Notes: generated by a model not told the origin, from the letters alone. A stretch of 11,357 bases of DNA from Treponema sp. (GCA_031289935.1 JAITON010000135.1:1-11357); one strand, 5' to 3'; positions 1 through 7,790 are shown, numbered from the stretch's first letter. Translations and numbers: made by a program.

Positions 1-1
1 A

Positions 2-256
2 TACTCGGTGGCGGTGGAAATCAAGAGCCGGCCCACGGAAAAGGATATAGAGCACCACGAAAGGCGGCTGGAAATACTGCGGCAATACATGGACAAGCAT
101 CAGGACCGCCGCGTGATACGCGGGGCTCTGGCCGGCGCGGTGTTCCCGGAAAGGGTAAAAGAGGCGGCCCTGGAAGCCGGGCTCTATGTGATCGTGCAAT
201 CCGGGGATACGATGCAGATCGAGTCCCCGGAGGGCTTTAGCCCCCGGGAGTGGTAA
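2..256 (+). CDS. C-terminal part of a PD-(D/E)XK nuclease-like protein (DUF3782-like), 5' end outside window
   Basis: The frame is open to the window edge and stops with TAA at 254-256, so only the last 84 codons are visible. The first codons read YSVAVEIKSRP. The hydrophobic strand ending in E-x-K (VEIKS) is the second catalytic half of the PD-(D/E)XK nuclease fold. A charged helix follows (EKDIEHHERRLEILRQYMDK), then a strand-helix-strand end (VIRGALAGAVFPERVKEAALEAGLYVIVQSG). This resembles the C-terminus of DUF3782-type proteins, which combine a long coiled coil with such a domain and have no established role. The first catalytic Asp and any coiled coil would lie upstream. The GTG at 8 is internal to the domain and is not a start. 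The family call is from memory of the fold pattern; that this is the end of a longer gene is quite sure. Confidence 0.7.
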   Translation, partial: YSVAVEIKSRPTEKDIEHHERRLEILRQYMDKHQDRRVIRGALAGAVFPERVKEAALEAGLYVIVQSGDTMQIESPEGFSPREW

Positions 257-267
257 AGGCCCGGCCC

Positions 268-296
268 TTGCGGCATTGGGCCATACCTGCTAGTCT
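268..296 (+). promoter_or_regulatory. Candidate sigma70 promoter of ppk1
   Basis: TTGCGG at 268-273 and TAGTCT at 291-296 are separated by exactly 17 nt. The -10 keeps the three most conserved positions (T1, A2, T6). Its end lies 5 nt before the ATG at 302, so transcription would start at or beside the start codon. No Shine-Dalgarno sequence precedes 302. Both hexamers are weak, so confidence rests mainly on the spacing shared with other genes in the window. Confidence 0.45.
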
Positions 297-301
297 GGCC
301 T

Positions 302-2509
302 ATGGAGAATACTATTCGCCCTGCCAGCATTGCGGGCCCTGCGGCAAACCAGCCCCTGCCCTACTTTAACCGGGATCTGTCCTGGCTCGACTTTAACGGC
401 CGGGTGCTGGGGGAAGGGTTGCGGAAGGACCTGCCGCCCCTGGACCGGCTCAAGTTTCTGTCGATTGTGTCCTCTAATTTCGATGAGTTCTTCATGGTCC
501 GGGTGGCGGCCATGAAGCGGGCCATGCGTGCGGGGGCCGGGCCCGATCCTTCGGGGCTTTTGCCGCAGGAGCAGATCAGGGCGGCGGCGGAAAAGGTCCG
601 GGATATTACCGGCCGGCAGTACCGCTGCCTTCGGGAAGAAATCTTCCCCGCCCTGGCTCAGAACGGCCTGGAATTGGTCCGCCCCGATGCCTATTCCCTG
701 GAGGATATGGATTACCTGGAAGCCTTCTTCCTGCGGGAGGTCTACCCCGTGCTGACCCCCCTGCGCCTCAAGACCGGTGAGGCCGCCCCCGCCATCGGCA
801 GCCTGTCCTTGCATGCCGCCTTTCTCTTATCCGCCGACCCGGAACCGGCTGGTACCGGCGAAACCGCGGATAATCAAAATGAGTGTATATCCATAGTACA
901 GATCCCTGCCGTGGTGGACCGTATCGTCCCCTTTCCAAAGGGGCGCTGGGCCCTGCTGGACGATATGCTCCTTACCTGGGGGAGTTACCTCTTTCCGGGC
1001 TACCGGGTCCGGGAAAGTATGCTCTTCAAGGTCAGCCGGGACGCGGACTTTTCCGTGGACGAGCAGCGGGACGAGGACTTTATCGAGGCCATGGAGGAGG
1101 TGCTGTATCGCCGGGAATCCTCCCGGGCCGTGCGTATGGTCTATGCCGAAGGGGGGCTCACCGTTACCGGCAGCGCTACCGGTAGCGGGGCCGGGGACGG
1201 CAGCCAGCGGCTTCGGGACGCGCTGGCCTCGCTCCTGAAACTGGGACCGGAGGACCTCTACGGGGTTGAAGGGCCCCTGGACCTGCCCCTGGCGGAGATC
1301 GTCTCAGCCCGGGACTTCGAGCGTCTGCGGGCGCCGCCCCGGAAAGTCTATCCCAGCCCCCGTTTTTCCGCCGACATCTCCCTCTGGGAACAGATCAGCC
1401 AGGCTGATATGATGCTCCATCTGCCCTACCAGGCCTTCGATCCGGTGGTGCGTTTCTTTCAGGAGGCTGCGGCAGACCCGGCGGTCATCTCGATTAAGAC
1501 CGCCCTCTACCGTACCAGCGGGGACTCGCCCATTGTAAGGGCTCTGGAGGAGGCGGCCCTCAAGGGCAAGCACGTAACCGCCGTGGTGGAGCTCAAGGCC
1601 CGGTTTGACGAGGAGCGGAACATCTCCTGGGCCCGGAATCTGGAGCGGGCGGGGGTCATCGTCATCTACGGCCTGGCGCGGGTCAAGGTTCACGCCAAGA
1701 TCAGCCTGGTGCTGCGGCGGGAGCAGGGGGGCATCAAACGCTATGTGCACCTGTCCACGGGAAACTACAATGACCGGACCGCGAAGTTATACGATGATAT
1801 CGGCCTCTTTACGGCCAGGGAAGACATCGCCTTTGACGCGGGCCTCCTCTTTAACATGATTACCGGCTACTCGGTGATCCGTTCTATGCGGCAGCTCGTG
1901 ATCGCGCCGGCGGCCCTCAAGGAAGGGCTCCTGGCTATGATTCACCGGGAGCTCTCGCGGTCCACGCCGGAAAACCCCGGCCGGATCATGGCCAAGATGA
2001 ACGCCCTGGCGGACCCCGAGGTAATCGGGGCCCTCTACCGGGCTTCCCAGGCCGGGGTACGGATCGACCTCTGTATCCGGGGTATCTGTATGCTGGTTCC
2101 GGGTCTGCCGGGCCGCTCGGAACACATCCGGGTAACGAGTATCGTGGACCAGTACCTGGAACATTCCCGCATCTACTACTTTGCCAATGGCGGGGCCGAA
2201 GAGTTCTACCTTTCCAGCGCCGACTGGATGCCCCGGAACCTGGAACGCCGGATAGAGCTGATGTTCCCGGTCCTCCAGGAAGACCTGCGGGCTGAATTGC
2301 GGGACGTGCTGGAGGCCTATTTTCGGGACAACTGCCAGGCATGGGTCCTGGGGAGCGATGGCTGCTGGACCCGGCGGACGCCGGGAGCGGACGCGCCCTT
2401 TAGCGTACAGGAATACTTTCTGTCCCAGGCGGCGGCGCAGATTGAAAGTTCCTGGAAATCGGGCATGGAGTTTATCGTACGCCGCAGCCCGCCGGAGGAG
2501 AAGCCATGA
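302..2509 (+). CDS. ppk1: Polyphosphate kinase 1 (PPK1)
   Basis: PPK1 reversibly transfers the gamma phosphate of ATP onto long-chain polyphosphate through a phosphohistidine intermediate. The product is 735 aa; the E. coli enzyme is 688. The N-domain signature NRDLSWLDFN is at residues 23-32, followed by SSNFDEFFMVRVA (57-69). The catalytic core starts at about residue 370 (HLPYQAFDPVVRFF). Arg404 (ALYRT) and Arg434 (KARFDEE) match the E. coli ligand-binding Arg375 and Arg405. His464 (KVHAK) and His483 (YVHLSTGNYND) match His435, the phosphorylated residue, and His454. All four share a constant offset of 29, so the active site is intact. Extra length comes from the N-terminus and a Gly/Ser-rich stretch near residues 287-300. 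The ATG at 302 has no Shine-Dalgarno sequence but fits a promoter 5 nt upstream. The stop overlaps the next start (ATGA at 2506-2509). Confidence 0.96.
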   Translation: MENTIRPASIAGPAANQPLPYFNRDLSWLDFNGRVLGEGLRKDLPPLDRLKFLSIVSSNFDEFFMVRVAAMKRAMRAGAGPDPSGLLPQEQIRAAAEKVRDITGRQYRCLREEIFPALAQNGLELVRPDAYSLEDMDYLEAFFLREVYPVLTPLRLKTGEAAPAIGSLSLHAAFLLSADPEPAGTGETADNQNECISIVQIPAVVDRIVPFPKGRWALLDDMLLTWGSYLFPGYRVRESMLFKVSRDADFSVDEQRDEDFIEAMEEVLYRRESSRAVRMVYAEGGLTVTGSATGSGAGDGSQRLRDALASLLKLGPEDLYGVEGPLDLPLAEIVSARDFERLRAPPRKVYPSPRFSADISLWEQISQADMMLHLPYQAFDPVVRFFQEAAADPAVISIKTALYRTSGDSPIVRALEEAALKGKHVTAVVELKARFDEERNISWARNLERAGVIVIYGLARVKVHAKISLVLRREQGGIKRYVHLSTGNYNDRTAKLYDDIGLFTAREDIAFDAGLLFNMITGYSVIRSMRQLVIAPAALKEGLLAMIHRELSRSTPENPGRIMAKMNALADPEVIGALYRASQAGVRIDLCIRGICMLVPGLPGRSEHIRVTSIVDQYLEHSRIYYFANGGAEEFYLSSADWMPRNLERRIELMFPVLQEDLRAELRDVLEAYFRDNCQAWVLGSDGCWTRRTPGADAPFSVQEYFLSQAAAQIESSWKSGMEFIVRRSPPEEKP
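2494..2500 (+). promoter_or_regulatory. Shine-Dalgarno for the rlmI-like gene
   Basis: GGAGGAG lies 5 nt before the ATG at 2506, inside the last codons of ppk1. It supports this start and coupled translation of the two overlapping genes, and contrasts with the first genes of transcription units here, which lack such a site. Confidence 0.8.
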
Positions 2510-3917
2510 AACGGATCATCCTCAAGCCCGGCGAAGAGGCCCGCATCCGGTCCGGCCATCCCTGGGTCTACGACAACGAAGTGGCCCGGCTCCTCAAGCC
2601 CCAGCCCGGCGGTAAAACCGGCGGCAACCGTACCACGATCGATGGCCGTAATACTGGCGGCGGTATCCCCATCGGTATAACGGACCTGGAAGCCGGGGAA
2701 ACTGCCGATGTCGAGAGTTCCCGGAAGGAATACCTGGGCCGGGCCATCGTCAACCCTAACAGCAAAATTATCGCCCGGATCTATAGCCCCTCCAAGGAGG
2801 GCCTGGACAAGGGCTTCTTCAAGCGCCGCGTCCGGGAGGCCCTGGCCCGCCGGGTTTTTGCCGGCTATGACCTGGGCCGGGAAAACGCCCGTATCGTTTT
2901 CGGTGAGGCGGACCTTCTGCCGGGCCTCATCGTGGACCGCTTTGTGGGCTGGCCGTTTGGTCTAACGGCCGATATGGCGGCGCTCTCGCTGCGTCCCCTG
3001 AGCTTTGAGGCCCTGCAGGAAGTTTGGGGACCTCCGGCTTCCTGGCTTTCCATGCAGTTCCTGGCCTGGGGTATGGACGCCCGGCGGGATGAGATTCTCG
3101 CCGCCCTGGATGAGACGCTGGGAAAAGACGGTCTGGGCGCCCCCGCCGGAATCGTGGAGAAGTCCGCATCCCGGGTCCGGGAGCTGGAAGGGCTGGCCCC
3201 CCGGGAGGGCCTCATCCAAGGGAGCTTCCCGGCTGAGGGTATCGTGGTTTTCGAGAACGGTCTTCCGTTCCTGGTCCATGTGGAGGAAGGCCAGAAGACC
3301 GGCCACTTCCTGGATCAACGGGACAACCGGCGGCGGGCGGCGGCCTGGGCGGCAAGGCTCTGCGGAGAGGCCGGGAAGGGCGTCCGGGTACTGGACGCCT
3401 GCGCCTACACGGGCGGCTTCGGCATCCATGCCGCCCGTGCTTCCAGGGCTGCGGAACCCGCCGAAGTGATCTGCGTGGATGTTTCCCGAACGGCCCTGGA
3501 GACACTCAGGATGAACGCCGCCCTCAACGGGCTCGAAGACCGGATAAGCGCCGTGGAGGCCGATGTGTTTGACTATCTCCGGGGGGCGGAACGGCGGCGG
3601 GAGAAGTTCGACCTTATTGTCCTGGATCCCCCGGCCTTTGCCAAAAGTAAGTCCGCCCTGGAAGGGGCCCTTCGTGGTTACAAGGAGATCAACCTCCGGG
3701 CCATTTCCCTGCTCCGGCCCGGCGGCGTCCTGGTGAGCTGCTCCTGTAGCCAGACCCTGGACGAGGGCCGCTTCAAACGCATGATCACCGAAGCGCCGCC
3801 GATGCGGACCGGAGGCTCCTCCAACTGGACTTCCGCAGCCAAGCGGCGGATCACCCCATTCTGGTGGGCTACGATGAATCCTGCTATCTTAAGTGCGGTT
3901 TCTACCGGGCGGTCTAA
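2506..3917 (+). CDS. RlmI-like 23S rRNA (cytosine-5) methyltransferase, frameshifted near its 3' end
   Basis: Class I SAM-dependent methyltransferase of the RlmI/YccW family, which methylates a 23S rRNA cytosine. An N-terminal PUA-like domain begins with KPGEEARIRSGHPWVYDNEV (residues 7-26). The EEhEE linker covers about 130-265 and ends in QKTGHFLDQR (263-272). The SAM-binding loop is LDACAYTGGFG (296-306), the acidic residue after strand 2 is in VDVS (324-327), and the catalytic motif is LDPPAFAK (373-380), followed by SCSCS (411-415). After Glu429-Ala430 the family's C-terminus stops being read in frame. It resumes in the -1 frame from 3795: DHPILVGYDESCYLKCGFYRAV and TAA at 3915-3917. One base is missing near 3793-3797, where GAAGC GCC GCC should read GAAGCN GCC GCC. 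Uncorrected, the frame runs by chance to 4200, through the opposite-strand gene. The intended protein is about 470 aa, with a Gly/Asn-rich insert at about 34-56. The exact target base is not certain. Confidence 0.88.
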
Positions 3918-4013
3918 GGAGCCTGCGGCCATACTGCCTCCGGTTATGCCGTCCGGTTCCGGCGGGGGTACCACGGAAGGTCAAACCTGTAGCGCTTACC
4001 GTACCCTGTTCCG

Positions 4014-4808
4014 TCAATCTTTCCAAGGGAAGATAAAGTTCCGCAGGGACCGGGTCCCGGTCTTTTCCCGGTCGTCGATCAGCAGGGCGTCCCAGGGTAT
4101 CTGCGGCCGTTTGCGGCGGCCGTTTGCGGCAGCCTCTGGGGGATTCGTCTCCAACCAATCGTACTTGAGGAGTCTGAGCCTGAGGGCCTCGTCCAGGTAG
4201 AGGAGGACCCCTGCGGGCCCTGGGATCAGAAAGGCGGTCAGGACCGAAATCACCAGCAGCACCAGGTTGTGGATAAAAGAAAAAAGGCTAAAACCGGCAT
4301 TGTCAAAGAAGATAAGAAAGCACTTTTTGATGATCTTGAGGGGCTTGGTGTCCAGCCGGGAGCGGATGGCAAAGAAAAATTGCAGGGCCAGTACCCCTAT
4401 AGCCAGGGCCCAGAAGATGACCGCCGCCAGGAAAAGCCCCAAGAGGGAGCCCATGTCCAGGTAAAAGGGAATAATCATGGACGCCATGAGCCACATGATT
4501 GAAACCAGGCCCCCCAGAACCAGCCCCGGTTTCCAGCCTTCCTTGATATTGTGGAAAAAATCCCGGACGCCAAAGGAGCTATAATCGGACACGGTCTTGA
4601 GGGAGAGGGCCGCAGCCTGGAAGTAGATGGCCAGCCAGAGAATGCCCATAAGGCTTGCCAGGATCGCCAGGAGGGGGATACTTGCCAACAGCGGGGGGAT
4701 AAAAACTAGAAAGGCGAGGGAAGCGATAAAGCCGATATTGACAGCCGCCAGCTTAAGCAGATTATCCCAGAGGTCGAAAAAGGTCTTTTTTATAAGAAAA
4801 CCAATCAT
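4014..4808 (-). CDS. Polytopic inner-membrane protein of unknown function (DUF624/YesL-like character)
   Basis: The product is 264 aa from the ATG at 4808. It begins with a short amphipathic stretch (MIGFLIKKTFFDLWDNLLKL) and then has about five hydrophobic segments, near residues 20-41, 43-70, 95-116, 120-148 and 175-200. A soluble basic C-terminal tail of about 55 residues includes WLETNPPE, GRRKRP and a final FIFPWKD. The opening pattern and spacing resemble DUF624/YesL proteins, which often sit beside sugar-uptake genes, but no transporter is present here and the assignment is loose. An upstream GTG at 4844 would add 12 polar residues. The ATG at 4808 is preferred because a TGGACG-17-TATAGT promoter ends 6 nt before it. 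The gene converges on the rlmI-like gene with a 96-bp gap and diverges from the DUF4062 gene. No function can be assigned. Confidence 0.85.
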   Translation of the reverse strand: MIGFLIKKTFFDLWDNLLKLAAVNIGFIASLAFLVFIPPLLASIPLLAILASLMGILWLAIYFQAAALSLKTVSDYSSFGVRDFFHNIKEGWKPGLVLGGLVSIMWLMASMIIPFYLDMGSLLGLFLAAVIFWALAIGVLALQFFFAIRSRLDTKPLKIIKKCFLIFFDNAGFSLFSFIHNLVLLVISVLTAFLIPGPAGVLLYLDEALRLRLLKYDWLETNPPEAAANGRRKRPQIPWDALLIDDREKTGTRSLRNFIFPWKD

Positions 4809-4814
4809 GCTGAT

Positions 4815-4843
4815 ACTATACCATGATATATCAGTGGCGTCCA
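4815..4843 (-). promoter_or_regulatory. Promoter of the minus-strand membrane protein gene
   Basis: Read on the minus strand, TGGACG (4843-4838) and TATAGT (4820-4815) are 17 nt apart, and the ATG at 4808 follows after 6 nt (ATCAGC). The -10 matches consensus at 5 of 6 positions and the -35 at 4 of 6. The geometry implies a leaderless transcript. There is no Shine-Dalgarno sequence. Confidence 0.65.
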
Positions 4844-4870
4844 CCCCTGTATTTTTTTGTTTTTTCGTAT

Positions 4871-4876
4871 TATACT
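4871..4876 (+). promoter_or_regulatory. -10 element of the DUF4062 gene
   Basis: TATACT is followed by six bases (AGAGAT) and the ATG at 4883. No good -35 lies 16-18 nt upstream; the region is a T-rich run (4852-4865). The reverse complement of 4869-4874 reads TATAAT, so the site could also fire on the minus strand. Confidence 0.5.
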
Positions 4877-4882
4877 AGAGAT

Positions 4883-5926
4883 ATGATACGGAAATATCAC
4901 ATCTATCTTAGCTCCACCCAAGACGATCTCCGGGTTGAACGGGTCGCGGTAGCCCGGACCATCTGGGAATTGGGGCATATACCGGTAATTCCAGAGGCGC
5001 TGGACCCGGTCGATCCTATCGGGGCGGCGATTATGCACAAGAATATTGCCGAGGCCGACTACTGTATTGTCCTTACGGCCTATCGCTCTGGCGCGTCTTC
5101 ATCCGGCGAAGAGGGGAAAAGCCCCGTAGAGACCGACTACGAGACGGCAGTCCAGAGCGGCGTTCCGGTTATCGGCCTCCTTATCGGGGCAAAAGCCCGC
5201 TGGAAGGCATCGAAAAAAGATACCGGCCCGGCGGACATCGCCGCATTGGAGGCTTTTAAGCAGAAGCTCCAGGCCCATTCCCACGTCTTCTGGAACAATG
5301 CCGAGGATCTTCGCTATAAAACCCGGGAAATCCTGACCCGGGAGATCTTCCTCAATCCCCGGAATGGCTGGATTCCCGGGGATACCGCCGGGGGGCCCTC
5401 CGCCGCCGCAGTCATGGGTCGCCTTGTGGCCGCCAACGAGGAGCTCAGACGGCATCTCCTGGTCCAGGCCGATCCGGTCCGCCGGGAGGAGCAAGTAAAG
5501 CACGCCCTGGGGATCCTTTCGGCCAACAAAGTTTCCCTCAGTTTCTTCTATACTTCTGGTGAAACCTGGGAAAACACCATCAGTTCCGGCTATCTCCGGC
5601 TTTTCAAGCTCCTGGCCCCGGAGCTCTACACAGGCAAAACCACTTCGGAGATTTCCCGCTTCCTGGGCAGCGTCCTGAACCCGGATCTTTCCCGGACCGT
5701 TCGTCGAGACTATCCCATCCCCTCCAATACGGTGAAGAAACTTCTGGCCGACTTTAACCTCCTTAAACTGACGGGCTGTTCCAGCGGTGGCGAGGATGAG
5801 GTCTGGGAGCTTTCGTCTTTTGGCCGGGAGGTTTTTGCCCTCTACCGGTTCCGCCGTCTGGAGCAGGCCCTTCCCCCGGAAGGCGCCATAGATCTTCCCT
5901 TACCCGAGGAGGAAGATGCCCAATAA
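4883..5926 (+). CDS. DUF4062 domain protein with C-terminal winged-helix-like region
   Basis: 347 aa from the ATG at 4883. Residues 4-105 form a Rossmann/TIR-like DUF4062 domain: KYHIYLSSTQDDLRVERVAV at the start, a second strand in HIPVIPEAL, then the typical AEADYCIVLTAYRSG (56-70), ETDYETAVQSG (83-93) and VPVIGLL (94-100). DUF4062 occurs in proteins linked to signalling and in some defence contexts; its biochemical activity is not established. A middle helical part (about 170-210) leads to a C-terminal region (about 211-325) with helix-turn-helix character: GYLRLFKLLAP, TSEISRFLGS, SNTVKKLLADFNLLKLTG, then VWELSSFGREVFALYR, reminiscent of a winged helix. The tail is acidic (PEEEDAQ). The ORF extends upstream to 4823, but those codons encode an unlikely hydrophobic leader that overlaps the promoter; 4883 fits the -10 geometry. 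It stands alone, with no partner effector gene beside it. Confidence 0.85.
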   Translation: MIRKYHIYLSSTQDDLRVERVAVARTIWELGHIPVIPEALDPVDPIGAAIMHKNIAEADYCIVLTAYRSGASSSGEEGKSPVETDYETAVQSGVPVIGLLIGAKARWKASKKDTGPADIAALEAFKQKLQAHSHVFWNNAEDLRYKTREILTREIFLNPRNGWIPGDTAGGPSAAAVMGRLVAANEELRRHLLVQADPVRREEQVKHALGILSANKVSLSFFYTSGETWENTISSGYLRLFKLLAPELYTGKTTSEISRFLGSVLNPDLSRTVRRDYPIPSNTVKKLLADFNLLKLTGCSSGGEDEVWELSSFGREVFALYRFRRLEQALPPEGAIDLPLPEEEDAQ

Positions 5927-5950
5927 TCTCCTGTTTTTGAAGAAAGTTGC

Positions 5951-5978
5951 AAAAAAGTAAATTTTTTCGTATTCTTCC
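5951..5978 (+). promoter_or_regulatory. A/T-rich UP-like element or weak A/T hairpin
   Basis: A6 (5951-5956) and T6 (5962-5967) flank GTAAA and could pair. Outer arms GAAGAA (5939-5944) and TTCTTC (5972-5977) could extend the structure. The tract lies directly upstream of the -35 at 5979, where an UP element would sit. It may also serve as a weak 3' end for the DUF4062 gene. It stands out from the G+C-rich surroundings. Confidence 0.4.
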
Positions 5979-6007
5979 TTGACGATTTTTTTGAAAGTGT
6001 CTATAAT
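5979..6007 (+). promoter_or_regulatory. Strong sigma70 promoter of the acyl-CoA synthetase gene
   Basis: TTGACG (5979-5984) and a perfect TATAAT (6002-6007) are 17 nt apart. The ATG at 6014 follows the -10 by 6 nt (AAAGAT). Expected transcription starts at or within 1-2 nt of the ATG, so the mRNA is probably leaderless. Confidence 0.85.
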
Positions 6008-6013
6008 AAAGAT

Positions 6014-7738
6014 ATGTTGGAACCTAAAGATTACGTAGCTGACTGGCCGGATATTGAATATCCGAATTTTATCGCCTGGCTTGAGGGTCAGGCCGCGAAA
6101 TGGCAGAACAAAAATGCCATTTTTTTCCGATCCGGGAAGCAGAAGGACTTCACCATTTGGTCCTATGGACGCTTTGCTGATGAATGCCAGCGGATCGCCC
6201 GTGGGCTTCTAGCTGCGGGCCTTTCCAGGGGCGACCGAGTGGTCCTCTGGGCGGAGAATCGTCCCGAGTGGATGGCCGTCTGGATGGGAACTGTGGTGGC
6301 CGGCTGTACCATCGTGCCGGTGGACTTCCTGGTTTCCGAAGAAGAATGTGCCAATATTTTGAAGATCACCCGGGCAAAGGCATTCTTCTACTCCGAGCGG
6401 AAGCAGGATTTCGCCGCTTCCTTGGAAGACCGGGGCATCAAAACAGCGGCCAAATGCGGCGTTACCGATGGCGCTTTTGGGAAAGATGCCGGGACCCAGA
6501 AACTGCCTGCCGCAACGGAGATTCCAGAGAACGCCCCGGCCTCCATCGTCTTTACCTCGGGGACCACGGGCTTTGCCAAGGGCGTTACCCTGAGCCACAA
6601 GGGGATTATCACCAACGTAAGCGCCGCCGTACGATCCCTGCGAGCCCACGACTGGGACGTGTTCATCAACGTGCTGCCTCTGCATCACACGTATCCCACC
6701 ACTTGCTCCTTCTTGGCCCCCCTTTCCGTGGGCTGCTCCACGATTATCGTGGAAAAGCTCGTGGGCAAGGTGGTTATCGACGATATCCACGATGCCCAGG
6801 GGACCTTCCTTATCGCCGTGCCCCTGCTTTACGACAAGGTTAAGGCCGCCATCGCCGCAGGTTACCAGAAGCTCCCCGCCCCGGTCCGGGCGGTACTCAA
6901 CATCTTCAGGAAGATCGCCCTGGACGAGGCCAAGCAGGGGAACTACGAATGGGGGCAGAAGTTTTTCATGTTCTTCAGGCGGAAGGCCAAACTGGAAAGC
7001 ATCAGAATAATGGTAGCCGGCGGCGGCCCCCTGAACCCCCAGACCGCAGATTTCTTCGATTCCTTCGGCTTCAACATTGTCCAGGGCTATGGGATGAGTG
7101 AAAACAGCCCCCTCATCTGTGTGAGCACCCCTTGGCACAAGCGGAACGAGTCCGTGGGCCTGCCGGTCAAGTACACCGACGTAAAGATCGTGAACCCCAA
7201 CGAGGACGGGGTGGGTGAAATCGCCGTTAAATCCCCCTCCCTCATGCTGGGTTATTACGAGAATCCCGATGCCACCGCCGAGGTCTTTGACCCCAACGGC
7301 TACCTCCTCACCGGAGACCTGGGCTACCGGGACAGCGACGGCTTTGTCTTCATCAATGGCCGCCAAAAGAACCTCATCGTCAGCGCCGGGGGCAAGAACA
7401 TCTACCCCGAGGAGATTGAGGTCCACTTTGGCGAGTCCCGGGTAGTTGGGGAGATCCTCGTTGTGGGCCGCAAGGACCCGGACTTAGGGGAGCACGTCTT
7501 TGCCGTGGTGGTGCCCAACAGAGAGCTCCTGGCCGCCGATTATCCCGGCAAGGATACTGACGAGGCCTTTATCCACAATCTCGTGAAGAAGGAAATTGAG
7601 CAGGTCAACCGCAGTCTGCCGTCCTACAAGAAGATCGTGGACTTTACCCTACGGAAGGAGCCCTTCGAGATGAACGCCCAGCAGAAGATCCGCCGATTTT
7701 TGTACAAAAATTACGCCGAACCGGGGGTTTCAGGGTAA
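6014..7738 (+). CDS. AMP-forming long-chain acyl-CoA synthetase (ANL superfamily)
   Basis: 574 aa, a usual length for bacterial FadD-like fatty-acid:CoA ligases. They activate a carboxylic acid with ATP to an acyl-adenylate and then form the thioester with CoA. The phosphate-binding loop is SIVFTSGTTGFAKGV (177-191). The adenine/substrate region is GYGMSENSP (358-366). The ribose-binding Asp is in YLLTGDLGYRDSDG (about 430-443). The hinge region is FINGRQKNLIVSAGGKNIYPEEIE. The catalytic lysine is Lys558 (MNAQQKIRR), 17 residues from the C-terminus. Every core motif is present, so the enzyme should be active. The preferred chain length cannot be read from the sequence; fatty acids are the likeliest substrate by family resemblance. 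It ends with two tandem TAA codons (7736-7741). It is transcribed from its own promoter with no clear operon partner; a new promoter starts 8 nt after the stop. Confidence 0.92.
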   Translation: MLEPKDYVADWPDIEYPNFIAWLEGQAAKWQNKNAIFFRSGKQKDFTIWSYGRFADECQRIARGLLAAGLSRGDRVVLWAENRPEWMAVWMGTVVAGCTIVPVDFLVSEEECANILKITRAKAFFYSERKQDFAASLEDRGIKTAAKCGVTDGAFGKDAGTQKLPAATEIPENAPASIVFTSGTTGFAKGVTLSHKGIITNVSAAVRSLRAHDWDVFINVLPLHHTYPTTCSFLAPLSVGCSTIIVEKLVGKVVIDDIHDAQGTFLIAVPLLYDKVKAAIAAGYQKLPAPVRAVLNIFRKIALDEAKQGNYEWGQKFFMFFRRKAKLESIRIMVAGGGPLNPQTADFFDSFGFNIVQGYGMSENSPLICVSTPWHKRNESVGLPVKYTDVKIVNPNEDGVGEIAVKSPSLMLGYYENPDATAEVFDPNGYLLTGDLGYRDSDGFVFINGRQKNLIVSAGGKNIYPEEIEVHFGESRVVGEILVVGRKDPDLGEHVFAVVVPNRELLAADYPGKDTDEAFIHNLVKKEIEQVNRSLPSYKKIVDFTLRKEPFEMNAQQKIRRFLYKNYAEPGVSG

Positions 7739-7745
7739 TAAACGC

Positions 7746-7774
7746 TTGACAATTCCGGACCATAGCGGTAAAAT
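7746..7774 (+). promoter_or_regulatory. Strong promoter upstream of the structured region and tRNA-Val
   Basis: A perfect TTGACA (7746-7751), a 17-nt spacer and TAAAAT (7769-7774). Expected transcription start is near 7781, about 145 nt before the tRNA. No credible ORF starts nearby, so the product is probably a non-coding leader plus tRNA-Val. Confidence 0.8.
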
Positions 7775-7790
7775 AGTTTTAATGGTCCGG
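7755..7790. repeat. 9-bp perfect inverted repeat flanking the -10 of the tRNA promoter
   Basis: CCGGACCAT (7755-7763) in the spacer and ATGGTCCGG (7782-7790) just after the expected start are exact reverse complements, 27 bp centre to centre. The arms straddle the -10 box, as operator half-sites can. Only the second arm would be in the RNA. Confidence 0.7.

Noticed and set aside
3790..3800. Programmed -1 frameshifting in the methyltransferase gene
   Set aside because: There is no X-XXY-YYZ slippery heptamer and no conserved reason for two products; simple loss of one base is the easier explanation.
3918..4200. Extension of the methyltransferase reading frame to 4200
   Set aside because: It is out of frame with the family C-terminus, and from 4014 on it lies antisense to a well-supported minus-strand membrane protein gene.
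4809..4844. GTG at 4844 as start of the minus-strand membrane protein
   Set aside because: It adds polar residues that overlap a good promoter; the ATG at 4808 has the 6-nt -10 spacing.
6209..7426. 405-codon open frame on the minus strand
   Set aside because: It is antisense to the acyl-CoA synthetase, whose motifs are all intact. Long antisense frames are expected in GC-rich DNA, and this one shows no domain.
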